Source: Actinomyces dentalis DSM 19115
Lineage (GTDB): Bacteria; Actinomycetota; Actinomycetes; Actinomycetales; Actinomycetaceae
DNA: 64,000 nucleotides
Assembly (NCBI RefSeq): GCF_000429225.1
Contig: NZ_AUBL01000004.1
Location: 1-64,000 of the forward strand
Direction of reading: 5' to 3'
Shown: one piece after another, positions 1-8,616 of the stretch
How the letters are laid out: each line of letters starts with the position of its first letter
Numbering within the stretch: the first letter of the stretch is position 1
Position numbers and translations under genes: made by a program
Notes under the pieces: generated by a model
Databases searched by the model: none
What the model saw: the letters and a program-made list of their open reading frames with translations, nothing else
What the model was told of the DNA's origin: nothing

Positions 1-767
1 CCACCGAGCCGACCACCCCGGCCACCACTGAGCCCCCGGCCACCACCGAGCCGACCACCCCGGCCACGACCGAGCCCCCGGCCACCACCGAGCCGACCAC
101 CCCGGCCACTGAGACGCCGAGCACGCCCGCCACCACTGAGCCGACCACTCCGGCAGCCCCGGTCCCCCCGGCCACCACCGAGACGCCGACTGCCACGACC
201 ACGCCGGCCGCCCCGGGGGCCTCCAGCACCGAGCCGCCCGCCGGCAGTGACCGCGCCGCCAACCCGCCGGCCGCCAACAACCCGCCCGCCGGCAACGGCA
301 ACGGCGCTGCGAACAACCCGCCCGCCGGCAACGGCAACGGCGGGGCCAACAACCCGCAGGCCGGCAACGGCAACGGCGCTGCGAACAACCCGCCGGCCGG
401 CAACGGCAACGGCGGGGCAAACAACCCGCAGGCCGGCAACGGCAACGGCGCTGCGAACAACCCGCAGGCCGGCAACGGCAACGGCGCTGCGAACAACCCG
501 CAGGCCGGCAACGGCGCTGCGAACAACCCGCAGGCCGGCAACGGCGCTGCGAACAACCCGCAGGCCGGCAACGGCGCTGCGAACAACCCGCAGGCCGGCA
601 ACGGCGCTGCGAACAACCCGCAGCAGGCCGCCAAGCCCACCGCCAAGCCGGGCTCGGGCTCCTCGGGGCTGGCCCACACGGGTACCGCCGCTGGCGCCAT
701 CGCCGTCGTGGCTCTCATCCTGGTCGGCGTCGGCGTGTTCGCCGTCCGTCGTCGCCGGGCCTCGTGA
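1..767 (+). CDS. C-terminal part of a sortase-anchored repeat surface protein (5' end outside window)
   Basis: The frame is open from base 3 to the TGA at 765-767 with no start in the window, so this is the C-terminal ~254 residues. It begins with a Thr/Pro/Glu-rich stalk (TEPTTPATTEPPATT-like), then Asn/Gly/Ala/Pro tandem repeats, then a cell-wall sorting signal: LAHTG at 669-683, a hydrophobic segment of about 20 residues, and a basic RRRRAS tail. LAHTG is an LPXTG-like sortase substrate, so the protein is probably covalently attached to peptidoglycan and exposed at the surface. Low-complexity stalks of this kind usually hold an N-terminal domain away from the wall. The function (adhesin, enzyme or pilus-associated) cannot be judged without the missing N-terminus. 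A strong hairpin follows the stop. Confidence 0.85.
   Translation, partial: TEPTTPATTEPPATTEPTTPATTEPPATTEPTTPATETPSTPATTEPTTPAAPVPPATTETPTATTTPAAPGASSTEPPAGSDRAANPPAANNPPAGNGNGAANNPPAGNGNGGANNPQAGNGNGAANNPPAGNGNGGANNPQAGNGNGAANNPQAGNGNGAANNPQAGNGAANNPQAGNGAANNPQAGNGAANNPQAGNGAANNPQQAAKPTAKPGSGSSGLAHTGTAAGAIAVVALILVGVGVFAVRRRRAS
276..611 (+). repeat. In-frame tandem repeats, 6 x 36 bp then 4 x 30 bp
   Basis: Six 36-bp units (276-491) encode the 12-residue NNPxAGNGNGxA, with small P/Q and A/G variation. Four identical 30-bp units (492-611) encode NNPQAGNGAA. The 30-bp unit is the 36-bp unit lacking one AACGGC (Asn-Gly) step. Perfect DNA identity among the last copies suggests recent expansion, so repeat number probably varies between strains. 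Confidence 0.95.
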
Positions 768-810
768 TCCGAGGCGGGGCGCCCCGATGAGGGTGTGACC
801 CCGATGCCGA

Positions 811-854
811 TGCCGGGAGGTCCGGTCGCCCGCGGGCGACCGGACCTCCCGGCA
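811..854. terminator. 20-bp perfect hairpin between convergent genes
   Basis: A perfect 20-bp stem (811-830 with 835-854) encloses a 4-base CGCG loop. It lies between the stop of the surface protein and the stop of the facing ROK kinase gene. There is no T-run on either side. The position suggests a bidirectional terminator. Confidence 0.8.
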
Positions 855-873
855 TGCCGCGTCCGCCGTCCGG

Positions 874-1632
874 CTACGGGCGGGCCATGTCCCAGCAGCG
901 GGCGCCCCCCGTCATCCCCGCCTCATTGGGCACGACGACGACGTCGTCGCCCATGCGGGACAGCTGCAGCGCCGTGATGCGCCGGGAATTGCCGCCGCCC
1001 AGGTAGAGGCGGTCCCACAGGTACATGGGGCGCAGGCCGTCGACGACGCGGCGCACGCGCCGGGACCAGTGGGCGTCGCCCAGGCGCAGGCGCTCGTGCT
1101 CCCCGATGTAGTCGTCATAGCTCAGCCCCCAGCGGATCGGCCCCTGCGAGACCTCGACGTGAGGGGCCAGGACGCCGTTGTCGAAGACGGCGTTGCCCAG
1201 GCCCGTGCCCAGGGTGACGATCATCTCCAGGCCGCGGCCGGTGACGACGCCGGCGCCGGCGACCTCGGCGTCGTTGAGGACCAGGGCGGGCAGGTCCAGC
1301 CGCTCGCCGACGGCGCGGGCCATATTGAAGCGGGACCAGGCCTCCACGAGCTCGGGCAGGACCCTCGAGCGGGGGCCGTCGCGCGTGATGTAGTGGGGCG
1401 TGGCGATGACCACGCCGTGGCGGATCATGCCGGGCATCCCCACCGTCACCCGGTCCGCCGTCGGCAGCCGGCCCGCCAGGGAGGCGATGGTCTCCACGAG
1501 CGTGGTCGGCGGCAGCGGGTAGGGGGTGGCGGTGCGCACCGCGCGGGAGATGATGGCGCCCTCGACGTCGAGGACGGAGGCCTTGATCCCGCCGCCGCCG
1601 CAGTCGACGGACAAGGTGGTCGAACTGGTCAT
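874..1632 (-). CDS. ROK-family sugar kinase, polyphosphate-glucokinase-like
   Basis: A 252-residue cytoplasmic protein of the ROK/hexokinase fold. It has the N-terminal phosphate-binding motif VDCGGGGIKASV, the catalytic-type LNDAEVAG segment and the second phosphate loop VTLGTGLGNAV. Overall it resembles the actinobacterial PpgK group, which phosphorylates glucose with polyphosphate or ATP. The usual ROK zinc-binding Cys cluster is not visible, which also fits PpgK-like proteins. The substrate and phosphate donor are inferred from family resemblance only. Transcription looks leaderless: the hexamer TAGCGT (complement of 1639-1644) lies six bases before the ATG. The gene diverges from truA. 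Confidence 0.8.
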   Translation of the reverse strand: MTSSTTLSVDCGGGGIKASVLDVEGAIISRAVRTATPYPLPPTTLVETIASLAGRLPTADRVTVGMPGMIRHGVVIATPHYITRDGPRSRVLPELVEAWSRFNMARAVGERLDLPALVLNDAEVAGAGVVTGRGLEMIVTLGTGLGNAVFDNGVLAPHVEVSQGPIRWGLSYDDYIGEHERLRLGDAHWSRRVRRVVDGLRPMYLWDRLYLGGGNSRRITALQLSRMGDDVVVVPNEAGMTGGARCWDMARP

Positions 1633-1697
1633 GGCACGACGCTACCGGGCGGCGGGGGCGGCGCGCCCGCCGGGTCCGGGCATGATCGAATGGGCCC

Positions 1698-2666
1698 ATG
1701 ACCGCCCCCGCCCCCGCCCACTCCGCCCCGCCCGGGCGCGTGCGGGTGCGCCTGGACCTGGCCTACGACGGCGCCGGCTTCAGCGGCTGGGCCGCCCAGC
1801 CCGGGCTGCGCACCGTCGAGGGCGAGCTCGGCCGGGCCCTGGCCGCCGTCGTGCGCCACCCCGTGAGACTGACCGTGGCCGGGCGCACGGACGCCGGGGT
1901 GCACGCCGCCGCGCAGACGGCGCACGTCGACGTGGACGAGGCCGCCTGGCTGGCCCTGCCCGGCCGCTCGCAGCGCCCGAGCGGCCGGGCCCTGCGGGAG
2001 CGCCTGACCGGCGTCCTGGCCCGTCAGGCGGGCGAGGCGGCGGACTGCGGCCGCATCGGGCCGCTGCCGCGGGGGGCGGCCGACGTCGTGGTCCACCGGG
2101 CCGCCCTCGCGCCGCCCGGCTTCGACGCCCGCTTCTCCGCCCTGTCGCGCCGCTACGTCTACCGGGTCGCCGACGCCGCGAGCGGACCGGCGGGGCGCGA
2201 CCCGCTGCGCCGCGGCGCCGTGCTGTGGGCCGACGGTGAGCTCGACGTGGCGGCCATGGCGGCGGCGTCGGAGCCGCTGATCGGCGAGCACGACTTCCTG
2301 TCCTTCTGCAGGCCCCGGCGGGGGGCGACGACGATCCGCACCCTGAAGACCGTCCGCTGGCGGCGCGAGGAGTCGGGGCCGGACGCCGGACTGGTCGTCC
2401 TCGTCGTCGTCGCGGACGCCTTCTGCCACTCGATGGTGCGCTCGCTGGCGGGGGCGGGGCTGGCGGTCGGGCGCGGGCGGCGGGATGCGGACTGGCCGGC
2501 GCGCCTGCTGGCCGCCCGCAGCCGGGACTCGGCCGCCCCGGTCGCCCCGGCCCACGCGCTGACCCTGGCGGGGGTCTCCTACCCGCCGGACGACCGGCTG
2601 GGGGAGCGGGCGGAGCTGTCCCGCGCACTGAGGTCCCTGCCCGCGGACCGCGACTGCGGCTGCTGA
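1698..2666 (+). CDS. truA: tRNA pseudouridine synthase A
   Basis: 322 residues. TruA isomerises uridine to pseudouridine at positions 38-40 of the tRNA anticodon arm. The N-terminal LDLAYDGAGFSGWAAQPG block and GRTDAGVHA, with the catalytic Asp at residue 65, are diagnostic. A middle segment (RYVYRV, then EHDFLSFCRP) and the C-terminal FCHSMVR segment complete the family pattern. At 322 residues it is longer than the E. coli enzyme (about 270), mainly through Ala/Gly/Arg-rich insertions. It sits directly before rplM-rpsI, the usual actinobacterial arrangement. The hexamer TCGAAT (1686-1691) lies six bases before the ATG, so the mRNA is probably leaderless. Confidence 0.95.
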   Translation: MTAPAPAHSAPPGRVRVRLDLAYDGAGFSGWAAQPGLRTVEGELGRALAAVVRHPVRLTVAGRTDAGVHAAAQTAHVDVDEAAWLALPGRSQRPSGRALRERLTGVLARQAGEAADCGRIGPLPRGAADVVVHRAALAPPGFDARFSALSRRYVYRVADAASGPAGRDPLRRGAVLWADGELDVAAMAAASEPLIGEHDFLSFCRPRRGATTIRTLKTVRWRREESGPDAGLVVLVVVADAFCHSMVRSLAGAGLAVGRGRRDADWPARLLAARSRDSAAPVAPAHALTLAGVSYPPDDRLGERAELSRALRSLPADRDCGC

Positions 2667-2713
2667 GCGCGGGCGGCGTGGCGGGATTCACGGACGCGCG
2701 GGGGACGGATCTT

Positions 2714-2743
2714 TTGACCCCTCCGACCGGGCCCCGGTATCGT
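2714..2743 (+). promoter_or_regulatory. Candidate sigma70-type promoter for rplM-rpsI
   Basis: TTGACC (2714-2719) and TATCGT (2738-2743) are separated by 18 bp. This leaves a leader of about 160 bases before rplM. I see no convincing reading frame or long hairpin in the leader, but its length would allow ribosomal-protein autoregulation. Confidence 0.55.
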
Positions 2744-2909
2744 GAGTGAGCGTCGTGCAGCACGATGGCGCGCGTCCGCGGTGCCATCCCACTCGCCCCG
2801 GATCGCCAGTGCTCCGACCACCCATCTGACCACGGTGGTCTCGCCGAGCCGTGACGCTTCAACGCGGTCTCGACGCGCCCGCCCGCCAAGAGAAACGAAG
2901 GCAACGCCC

Positions 2910-3353
2910 GTGCGCACGTACACACCGAAGCCCGGCGACGTCGAGAAGAACTGGTACGTCATCGACGCCACCGACGTCGTCCTCGGCCGCCTCGCGGCCC
3001 AGGCCGCGAACCTGCTCCGTGGGAAGCACAAGCCCCGGTTCGCCCCCCACGCGGACTGCGGCGACTACGTCATCATCATCAACGCCGACAAGGTCGTCCT
3101 GACCAATGGCAAGGCCGACAAGAAGTTCGCCTACCGCCACTCCGGCTACCCCGGCGGCCTGACCGCGACCTCCTACCGCGAGCTGCTGGCGACCCGCCCG
3201 GAGCGCGCCGTCGAGAAGGCCGTCAGGGGCATGGTGCCCCACACCAAGCTCGGCCGCGCCCAGCTCAAGAAGCTCAGGGTCTACGCCGGCGGCGAGCACC
3301 CGCACGCCTCGCAGAACCCGCAGGCCTTCGAGATCACCCAGGTCGCCCAGTAG
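2910..3353 (+). CDS. rplM: 50S ribosomal protein L13
   Basis: 147 residues, the normal L13 length. The start is the GTG beginning [10 protein letters not shown], preceded by GAAGG at 2897-2901. An in-frame ATG further upstream would add about 56 residues with no L13 similarity and was rejected. [17 protein letters not shown] at the N-terminus and [10 protein letters not shown] in the C-terminal third are typical L13 signatures. L13 is an early-assembly protein of the large subunit. It is co-transcribed with rpsI 43 bases downstream. Confidence 0.97.
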   Translation: MRTYTPKPGDVEKNWYVIDATDVVLGRLAAQAANLLRGKHKPRFAPHADCGDYVIIINADKVVLTNGKADKKFAYRHSGYPGGLTATSYRELLATRPERAVEKAVRGMVPHTKLGRAQLKKLRVYAGGEHPHASQNPQAFEITQVAQ

Positions 3354-3396
3354 GCGCCCGCGCGCCCGGCACCCCTCGACAAGCAAAGGACACATC

Positions 3397-3891
3397 GTGG
3401 CTGAGACCACTGTCGACATCGACGCGCTGGACGAGGACAACGCCCCCGCCAGCTACACCACCGAGACCAGCGGCACCTTCGAGGGCCAGGGCCAGTCCGT
3501 CACCGCCCCCGGGGCGGGCCTGGGCCGGCGCAAGGAGGCGGTCGCCCGCGTGCGCCTGCTGCCCGGCACCGGCCAGTGGACGCTCAACGGCCGCACCCTG
3601 GAGGATTACTTCCCCAACAAGCTGCACCAGCAGCTCGTGCGCGCCCCCTTCACCATCCTCGACCTGGAGGGCCGCTTCGACGTCGTCGCCCGCATCCACG
3701 GCGGCGGCGTCTCCGGCCAGGCCGGCGCCCTGCGCCTGGGCATCGCCCGCGCCCTGAACGAGATCGACCGCGAGGCCAACCGCGCCACCCTCAAGAAGGC
3801 CGGCTTCCTGACCCGCGACGCCCGCGCCGTCGAGCGCAAGAAGGCCGGTCTGCACAAGGCCCGCCGCGCCCCGCAGTACTCCAAGCGCTGA
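3397..3891 (+). CDS. rpsI: 30S ribosomal protein S9
   Basis: 164 residues from a GTG with AAAGGA at 3385-3390. The S9 core starts near residue 43 ([14 protein letters not shown]) and ends in the basic tail [11 protein letters not shown], which reaches into the ribosomal P site and contacts tRNA. The roughly 40-residue acidic, low-complexity N-terminal extension is longer than in E. coli S9 (130 residues) but is common in actinobacteria. The gene is the second in the rplM-rpsI operon. Confidence 0.97.
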   Translation: MAETTVDIDALDEDNAPASYTTETSGTFEGQGQSVTAPGAGLGRRKEAVARVRLLPGTGQWTLNGRTLEDYFPNKLHQQLVRAPFTILDLEGRFDVVARIHGGGVSGQAGALRLGIARALNEIDREANRATLKKAGFLTRDARAVERKKAGLHKARRAPQYSKR

Positions 3892-3931
3892 TCCGGCGCC
3901 CGGCCGGCCCCGCCCTCATTCCGTCACCCGA

Positions 3932-3962
3932 CGGCGAAGGCGGGGCCCCGTCGTCTTCGCCG
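3932..3962 (+). terminator. Possible weak hairpin after rpsI
   Basis: Eight-base arms CGGCGAAG (3932-3939) and CTTCGCCG (3955-3962) flank a 15-base GC-rich loop between rpsI and glmM. It could be a terminator or attenuator. There is no T-run. Confidence 0.35.
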
Positions 3963-4025
3963 CCCGGCCGGACGCGTGGGAGGATGGGGGCGTCTCAACG
4001 CCACACCCACAGGAGGAACCCGCTC

Positions 4026-5387
4026 ATGGCACGACTCTTCGGCACCGACGGCGTGCGCGGCCTGGCCAACGACCTGCTCACCCCCGCCCTGGCGGTCCAG
4101 CTCGGTCAGGCGGCGGCCCGCGTCCTGACCCGCGAGACCCCCGCCGCGAGCCATTCGCGCACGGGCCGGCCCCGCGCCATCGTCGGCCGCGACACCCGCG
4201 CGTCCGGCGAGTTCCTCGACCACGCCATCAGCGCCGGTCTGGCCTCCTCCGGCGTCGACGTCACCCGCGTGGGCATCCTGCCCACCCCGGCGATCGCCCA
4301 CCTGACCGCCACGCAGGACATCGACCTGGGCGTCATGATCTCCGCCTCCCACAACCCCTTCCAGGACAACGGCATCAAGTTCTTCGCCCGCGGCGGCTAC
4401 AAGCTCGACGACGCCGTCGAGGACAAGATCGAGACGCTGCTGGGCAGAGTCGACGACCTGCCCACCGGCGCCGGCGTGGGCCGCGTCATCAAGGGGGAGA
4501 CGGTCGCCGACCAGAACTACATCAACCACCTCGTCGACTCCGTGGCCACCGACCTGTCGGGCCTGCGCATCGTCGTCGACACCTCCAACGGCGCCGCCAG
4601 CAACGTGGGCCCCGCCGCCCTGCGCGCCGCCGGCGCCGAGGTCATCGTCATCAACGCCTCGCCCGACGGCCTCAATATCAACGCCGACTGCGGCTCCACC
4701 CACCCCGAGCAGCTCCAGGGCTACGTGCGCGCCGTCGGGGCGGACATGGGCTTCGCCTACGACGGCGACGCCGACCGCTGCCTGGCCGTCGACTCCGCCG
4801 GCGTCCTGGTCGACGGCGACCAGATCATGGGCATGCTCGCCGTGGGCATGAAGGCGGACGGCACGCTCGGCTCCGACACCCTCGTGGTCACCGTCATGAG
4901 CAACCTCGGCCTCATCCTGGCCATGCGCGAGCACGGCATCCGCATCATCCAGACCGGCGTGGGCGACCGCTACGTGCTCGAGAGGATGCTCTCGGGCGGC
5001 TTCACCCTCGGCGGGGAGCAGTCCGGGCACGTCATCGACACCATCCACGCCACCACCGGCGACGGGGTGCTCACCTCCCTGCGCGTGGCCGCCCGCGTCA
5101 AGCGCACCGGGAAGACGCTGGCCGAGCTGGCGGGCATCGTCACGCGGCTGCCCCAGACCCTGGTCAACGTGGGCGGCGTCGACAAGGCCGCCGCGGGCAC
5201 CAACCGGGCCGTCCAGGACGCCGTGGCCGCCGCCGAGGCCGAACTCGGCCAGACCGGGCGCGTCCTGCTGCGCCCCTCGGGCACCGAGCCCCTCGTGCGC
5301 GTCATGGTCGAGGCCGCCGACCAGGCCGACGCCGACCGCATCGCCCGCTCCCTGGCCGACGTCGTCAAGGACAACCTCGCCCTGTGA
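4026..5387 (+). CDS. glmM: Phosphoglucosamine mutase
   Basis: 453 residues. GlmM interconverts glucosamine-6-phosphate and glucosamine-1-phosphate on the way to UDP-GlcNAc and peptidoglycan. The start is an ATG with a near-perfect AGGAGG at 4011-4016 and the typical N-terminus MARLFGTDGVRG. The catalytic phosphoserine loop ISASHNPFQDNG has Ser108. The metal-binding loop is YDGDADRC, and the sugar- and phosphate-binding motifs GGEQSGH and RPSGTEPLVRVM are present. The partner enzyme GlmS is encoded 8 kb downstream. The stop codon is shared with the GTG start of the next gene, a large regulator. Confidence 0.97.
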   Translation: MARLFGTDGVRGLANDLLTPALAVQLGQAAARVLTRETPAASHSRTGRPRAIVGRDTRASGEFLDHAISAGLASSGVDVTRVGILPTPAIAHLTATQDIDLGVMISASHNPFQDNGIKFFARGGYKLDDAVEDKIETLLGRVDDLPTGAGVGRVIKGETVADQNYINHLVDSVATDLSGLRIVVDTSNGAASNVGPAALRAAGAEVIVINASPDGLNINADCGSTHPEQLQGYVRAVGADMGFAYDGDADRCLAVDSAGVLVDGDQIMGMLAVGMKADGTLGSDTLVVTVMSNLGLILAMREHGIRIIQTGVGDRYVLERMLSGGFTLGGEQSGHVIDTIHATTGDGVLTSLRVAARVKRTGKTLAELAGIVTRLPQTLVNVGGVDKAAAGTNRAVQDAVAAAEAELGQTGRVLLRPSGTEPLVRVMVEAADQADADRIARSLADVVKDNLAL

Positions 5388-8300
5388 CCGGGGCCGACGG
5401 CGAGGGCGGGCCCGCGGGGCGCCCCGCGGGCCCGCCCCGGCTGCGCCTGCTGGATCCCGCGCCGTCGTGGGACGGCGCGCCCCTGGGCGGGCGGGCCCTC
5501 GACCTGCTCGCCGCCCTGGCCGCCGGCCAGGACGCCCGGGTGGGCGACGGCGAACTCATTGAGGCCCTGTGGCCGGGCGCGCCCCCGACCCGCCCGCTGC
5601 GCGCCCTGCACGTCGTCGTCTCCCGGGCGCGCGCCGCGGTGGGCGAGGGCGTCGTCGAGCGCACCGGCGGCGGCTACCGCCTGGCGCTGCCCGATGCGCA
5701 GGTCGACGCCCGCGACCTGGCCGACCGGGCGGCGCGGGCCCGCCGGTGCGCCGCCGCGGGCCGGTGGGACCGGGTCCTGGAGCTCACCGGCGCCCTGCCC
5801 GACCCGCCCGCCGGCGGGCCCGAACGGACCGAGCCGGCGGCCGCCACGCCCCTGGCCCGCCTGCGGGAGCGGGCCGCCCGGGATGCGGCGGCCGCCCGCC
5901 GCGAGCGCGCCCTGGCCCTGGAGGCCGCCGGCGAGCCCGAACGGGCCGCGCCCCTGCTGCGCGAGGCCGCCCGGCGCGACCGGCGCGACGAGGCCGTCCT
6001 GGCCGCGCTCATGCGCGCCGAGGCCTGGGTGCGCTCGCCCGCGGCCGCCCTGGAGATCTACGAGGAGCACCGCCGCCGGCTGCGCGAGCGCGGAGCCGTG
6101 CCCGGGCCGACCGCGCGCGCAGCCCACGAGGCCGTCCTGGCCGCCGAGAACCCGGTGCGCCGCGGCCTGGAGCCGGTCCCCGAGCACTTCCTGGGCCGCG
6201 GGGCGGATGTGGCCGGCGTCCTGGGGGCCCTGAGCTCCCACCGGCTGGTGACGATCACCGGGCCGGGGGGAGTGGGCAAGACGACCCTGGCCCGGGCGGT
6301 GGCCGAGCGCAGCCGCCGCCCCGCCGTCTACGTCGCCGCCCTGGCCGAGGTGGCGCCCGGCGCCGACCTGACCAGGGTGGTGCTCGACGCCGTCGGCAAT
6401 CCCGGGGCGGGCGCCGGGGAGCCGCGCGCGCTCCTGCGCGCCGCCCTGGCCGGCCCGGGGACCCTCCTGGTCCTGGACAATTGCGAGCATCTGGCCGACG
6501 GGGTCGCCGACCTCGTCGGGGCGCTGCTGGCCGCCTGCCCGGACCTGCGCGTCCTGGCGACCTCGCGACGGCCCCTGGACCTGGGCGCGGAGCGCGTCCA
6601 CCGCCTGGAGCCGCTGGACGGCGCCGCGGCGGCCGAACTGTTCCGCGCCCGCGCCCTGGCGGCCCGCCCCGGCCAGGTCATCGACGACGCGGACCTGGAC
6701 GACCTCCTCGCCCGGCTGGAGGGCATCCCCCTGGCCATTGAGCTGGCGGCCGCCCGCACCCGCACCCTGTCGGCGGGGCAGATCGCCGAGCGGCTGCCCG
6801 GCCGGCCCGGGCTGCTCACGGGCTCGCGCGACGCGCCGGCCCGTCAGCGCACCCTGAGCGCGGTCATCGAGTGGTCGTGGAACCTGCTCGACGCCGCCGA
6901 GCGCCGCGCCCTGGCGCGTCTGGCGCTGCTGGCCGACGGATTCACCCTGGCGGCCGCGGAGGCCCTCGTCGGACCCGGGGCCGCCGACGTCCTCGACGCC
7001 CTGGTGTCCCACTGCCTGCTGGCGGTGCGCGAGCGCGGTCTGCCCCGCTTCCACATGCTCGTCATCGTGCGCGACTTCGCCCTGGGGCGGCTGGCCGCCT
7101 CCGGCGACGAGGCGGCGGCCCGGGCGGCCCTGCACGAGTGGGCGGTGGGCCTGTGCTCCCGGATCCGCTACCCCGTCAACGCCGGGGACTTCGGCGACGC
7201 CGGCCACCCGCGGGCGCGCCTGCACGACAGCCTCTTCCGGCGGGTCGCCGACGAGGAGGCCGTCATCGTCCAGGAGCTCGACCGGCTCCTGGCGCGGGCC
7301 GAGGACCGGGGCGCGGACCTCCCGCCGGGGGACCTGCGCGACGAGATCTGCCTCATCGGCGCCGCCCTCATGCGGCTGTGGAGCGTCACCTGGAGCTATG
7401 AGCGCATTGCTCACTACGGCCCGCGCCTCATGGGGCCCGCCGCCCGCCCGGCCGGGAGCCCGCGCGGCAACGAGGCGGGGCTGAGCGTCCTGGCCCTGTG
7501 CGTCACCCTGCTCGGACTTCTGAGCCGCATGCCCGCGCAGGTCCGCTCCCTGCTGTCGGAGCCCTTCGACGGCGAGGGGGAGTTCCGCCGGGTGCGGCGC
7601 TTCCTGTGCGCCGGTGAGGAGCGCTGGCCCGAACTGGCCGGTGACGCCGACCCCTGGGTCGCCTGGGCGGCGACCCGCGCCCTGGCCGCCCGGCAGGAGG
7701 ACGAGGGCGACCCCCGCGCCTCCCTGAAGACCATCGAGACCCTCCTGGACCGGCTCCACGGCGCCGACCTGGCCGGCGTCCATCTTCTCGAGCTGCACCT
7801 GCACCGCCTGCAGGTGCTCATGTCCCTGGGCCGCTACGACCGGGTCGTCGAGGCGTGCGCCCGCGCCGAGGCGCTCCTGGACCGGATCCTGCCCAGCTGG
7901 GGCGGGTTCTTCCGCACGACGCTGCGGTTGGAGGGGGCCTACTGCGCGGTCTACCTCGATCCGCGGCCGCAGACGGCCGACGAGCTGCTCAAGGCCCTGG
8001 AGCCCGTCGATCTGCCCGGAACCATGCGCTTCATCGCCCGCTCCGTGCGCGGGGAGCTGGAGCTCACCCGCGGGAACGCGCGCACCGCCGCCCTCATCCA
8101 GCGCATGAGCCTGCGCTGCGCCGGGCACTGGAGCTCCCTCCTGGGGGCGGGGTCGCAGTGGGAGCTCTACATTCTGAGCATGTGCCTGGTCACCGACGTC
8201 GAGCTCGACGCCGACGACGCCGCCGAGCTCGACGCCGCGGCCGTCCGCGCCCGGGCGGTGCCCCTGCTGCGCGACATCCTGTCCGACCCCGCCCCCCGGC

Positions 8301-8611
8301 AGCGCGACATCCCCGCGATCATGGCCTTCGCGGCGGCCGTCGGCCTGTCCGTCGCGGCCGCCGCCCCGGCGGGCTCGGCGCGGCGGGGCGCGGGCGTCGA
8401 GCTGGTCGCCACCGCCCTGGCCGTGGGCACCAACCAGACCTGCCGCCTGCTGTCCCACGACTACCTGCGCGCCCGCACCGAGCGGGTGGACGCCCGGGCG
8501 CTGGCGCGGGCCGAGGAGAGGATCGGGTCCCTGGACCGCGCCCGGCTCATTGCGCGCGCGACCGGCCTCGCCCGCGCCCTGGCGGGCGGGACCGGCCGGG
8601 ACCGCGGATAG
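5384..8611 (+). CDS. SARP/AfsR-type transcriptional regulator with NB-ARC ATPase domain
   Basis: 1075 residues. An OmpR/PhoB-like winged-helix DNA-binding domain (about residues 20-100, including LWPGAPPTRPLRALHVVVSR) is followed by a BTAD-like helical domain (to about 255). Next is an NB-ARC/STAND nucleotide switch with P-loop GPGGVGKTT (293-301) and Walker B LLVLDNCEHL (near 361). The C-terminal half is Ala/Leu-rich and helical, consistent with TPR-like repeats. This is the AfsR architecture, a family that activates specialised-metabolite and export genes by binding 11-bp-spaced direct repeats near -35. The GTG start overlaps the glmM stop (GTGA), implying translational coupling. A direct-repeat operator of the matching type lies upstream of the neighbouring ABC exporter. 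Target and ligand are unknown. Confidence 0.85.
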   Translation: MTGADGEGGPAGRPAGPPRLRLLDPAPSWDGAPLGGRALDLLAALAAGQDARVGDGELIEALWPGAPPTRPLRALHVVVSRARAAVGEGVVERTGGGYRLALPDAQVDARDLADRAARARRCAAAGRWDRVLELTGALPDPPAGGPERTEPAAATPLARLRERAARDAAAARRERALALEAAGEPERAAPLLREAARRDRRDEAVLAALMRAEAWVRSPAAALEIYEEHRRRLRERGAVPGPTARAAHEAVLAAENPVRRGLEPVPEHFLGRGADVAGVLGALSSHRLVTITGPGGVGKTTLARAVAERSRRPAVYVAALAEVAPGADLTRVVLDAVGNPGAGAGEPRALLRAALAGPGTLLVLDNCEHLADGVADLVGALLAACPDLRVLATSRRPLDLGAERVHRLEPLDGAAAAELFRARALAARPGQVIDDADLDDLLARLEGIPLAIELAAARTRTLSAGQIAERLPGRPGLLTGSRDAPARQRTLSAVIEWSWNLLDAAERRALARLALLADGFTLAAAEALVGPGAADVLDALVSHCLLAVRERGLPRFHMLVIVRDFALGRLAASGDEAAARAALHEWAVGLCSRIRYPVNAGDFGDAGHPRARLHDSLFRRVADEEAVIVQELDRLLARAEDRGADLPPGDLRDEICLIGAALMRLWSVTWSYERIAHYGPRLMGPAARPAGSPRGNEAGLSVLALCVTLLGLLSRMPAQVRSLLSEPFDGEGEFRRVRRFLCAGEERWPELAGDADPWVAWAATRALAARQEDEGDPRASLKTIETLLDRLHGADLAGVHLLELHLHRLQVLMSLGRYDRVVEACARAEALLDRILPSWGGFFRTTLRLEGAYCAVYLDPRPQTADELLKALEPVDLPGTMRFIARSVRGELELTRGNARTAALIQRMSLRCAGHWSSLLGAGSQWELYILSMCLVTDVELDADDAAELDAAAVRARAVPLLRDILSDPAPRQRDIPAIMAFAAAVGLSVAAAAPAGSARRGAGVELVATALAVGTNQTCRLLSHDYLRARTERVDARALARAEERIGSLDRARLIARATGLARALAGGTGRDRG

Positions 8612-8616
8612 TCCGG

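Noticed and set aside
247-798. Forward open frame of 183 codons in the repeat region
   Set aside because: It reads the surface-protein repeats in the wrong frame (Thr/Arg/Pro strings). The correct frame gives NNPQAGNG repeats, LAHTG, a hydrophobic helix and a basic tail.
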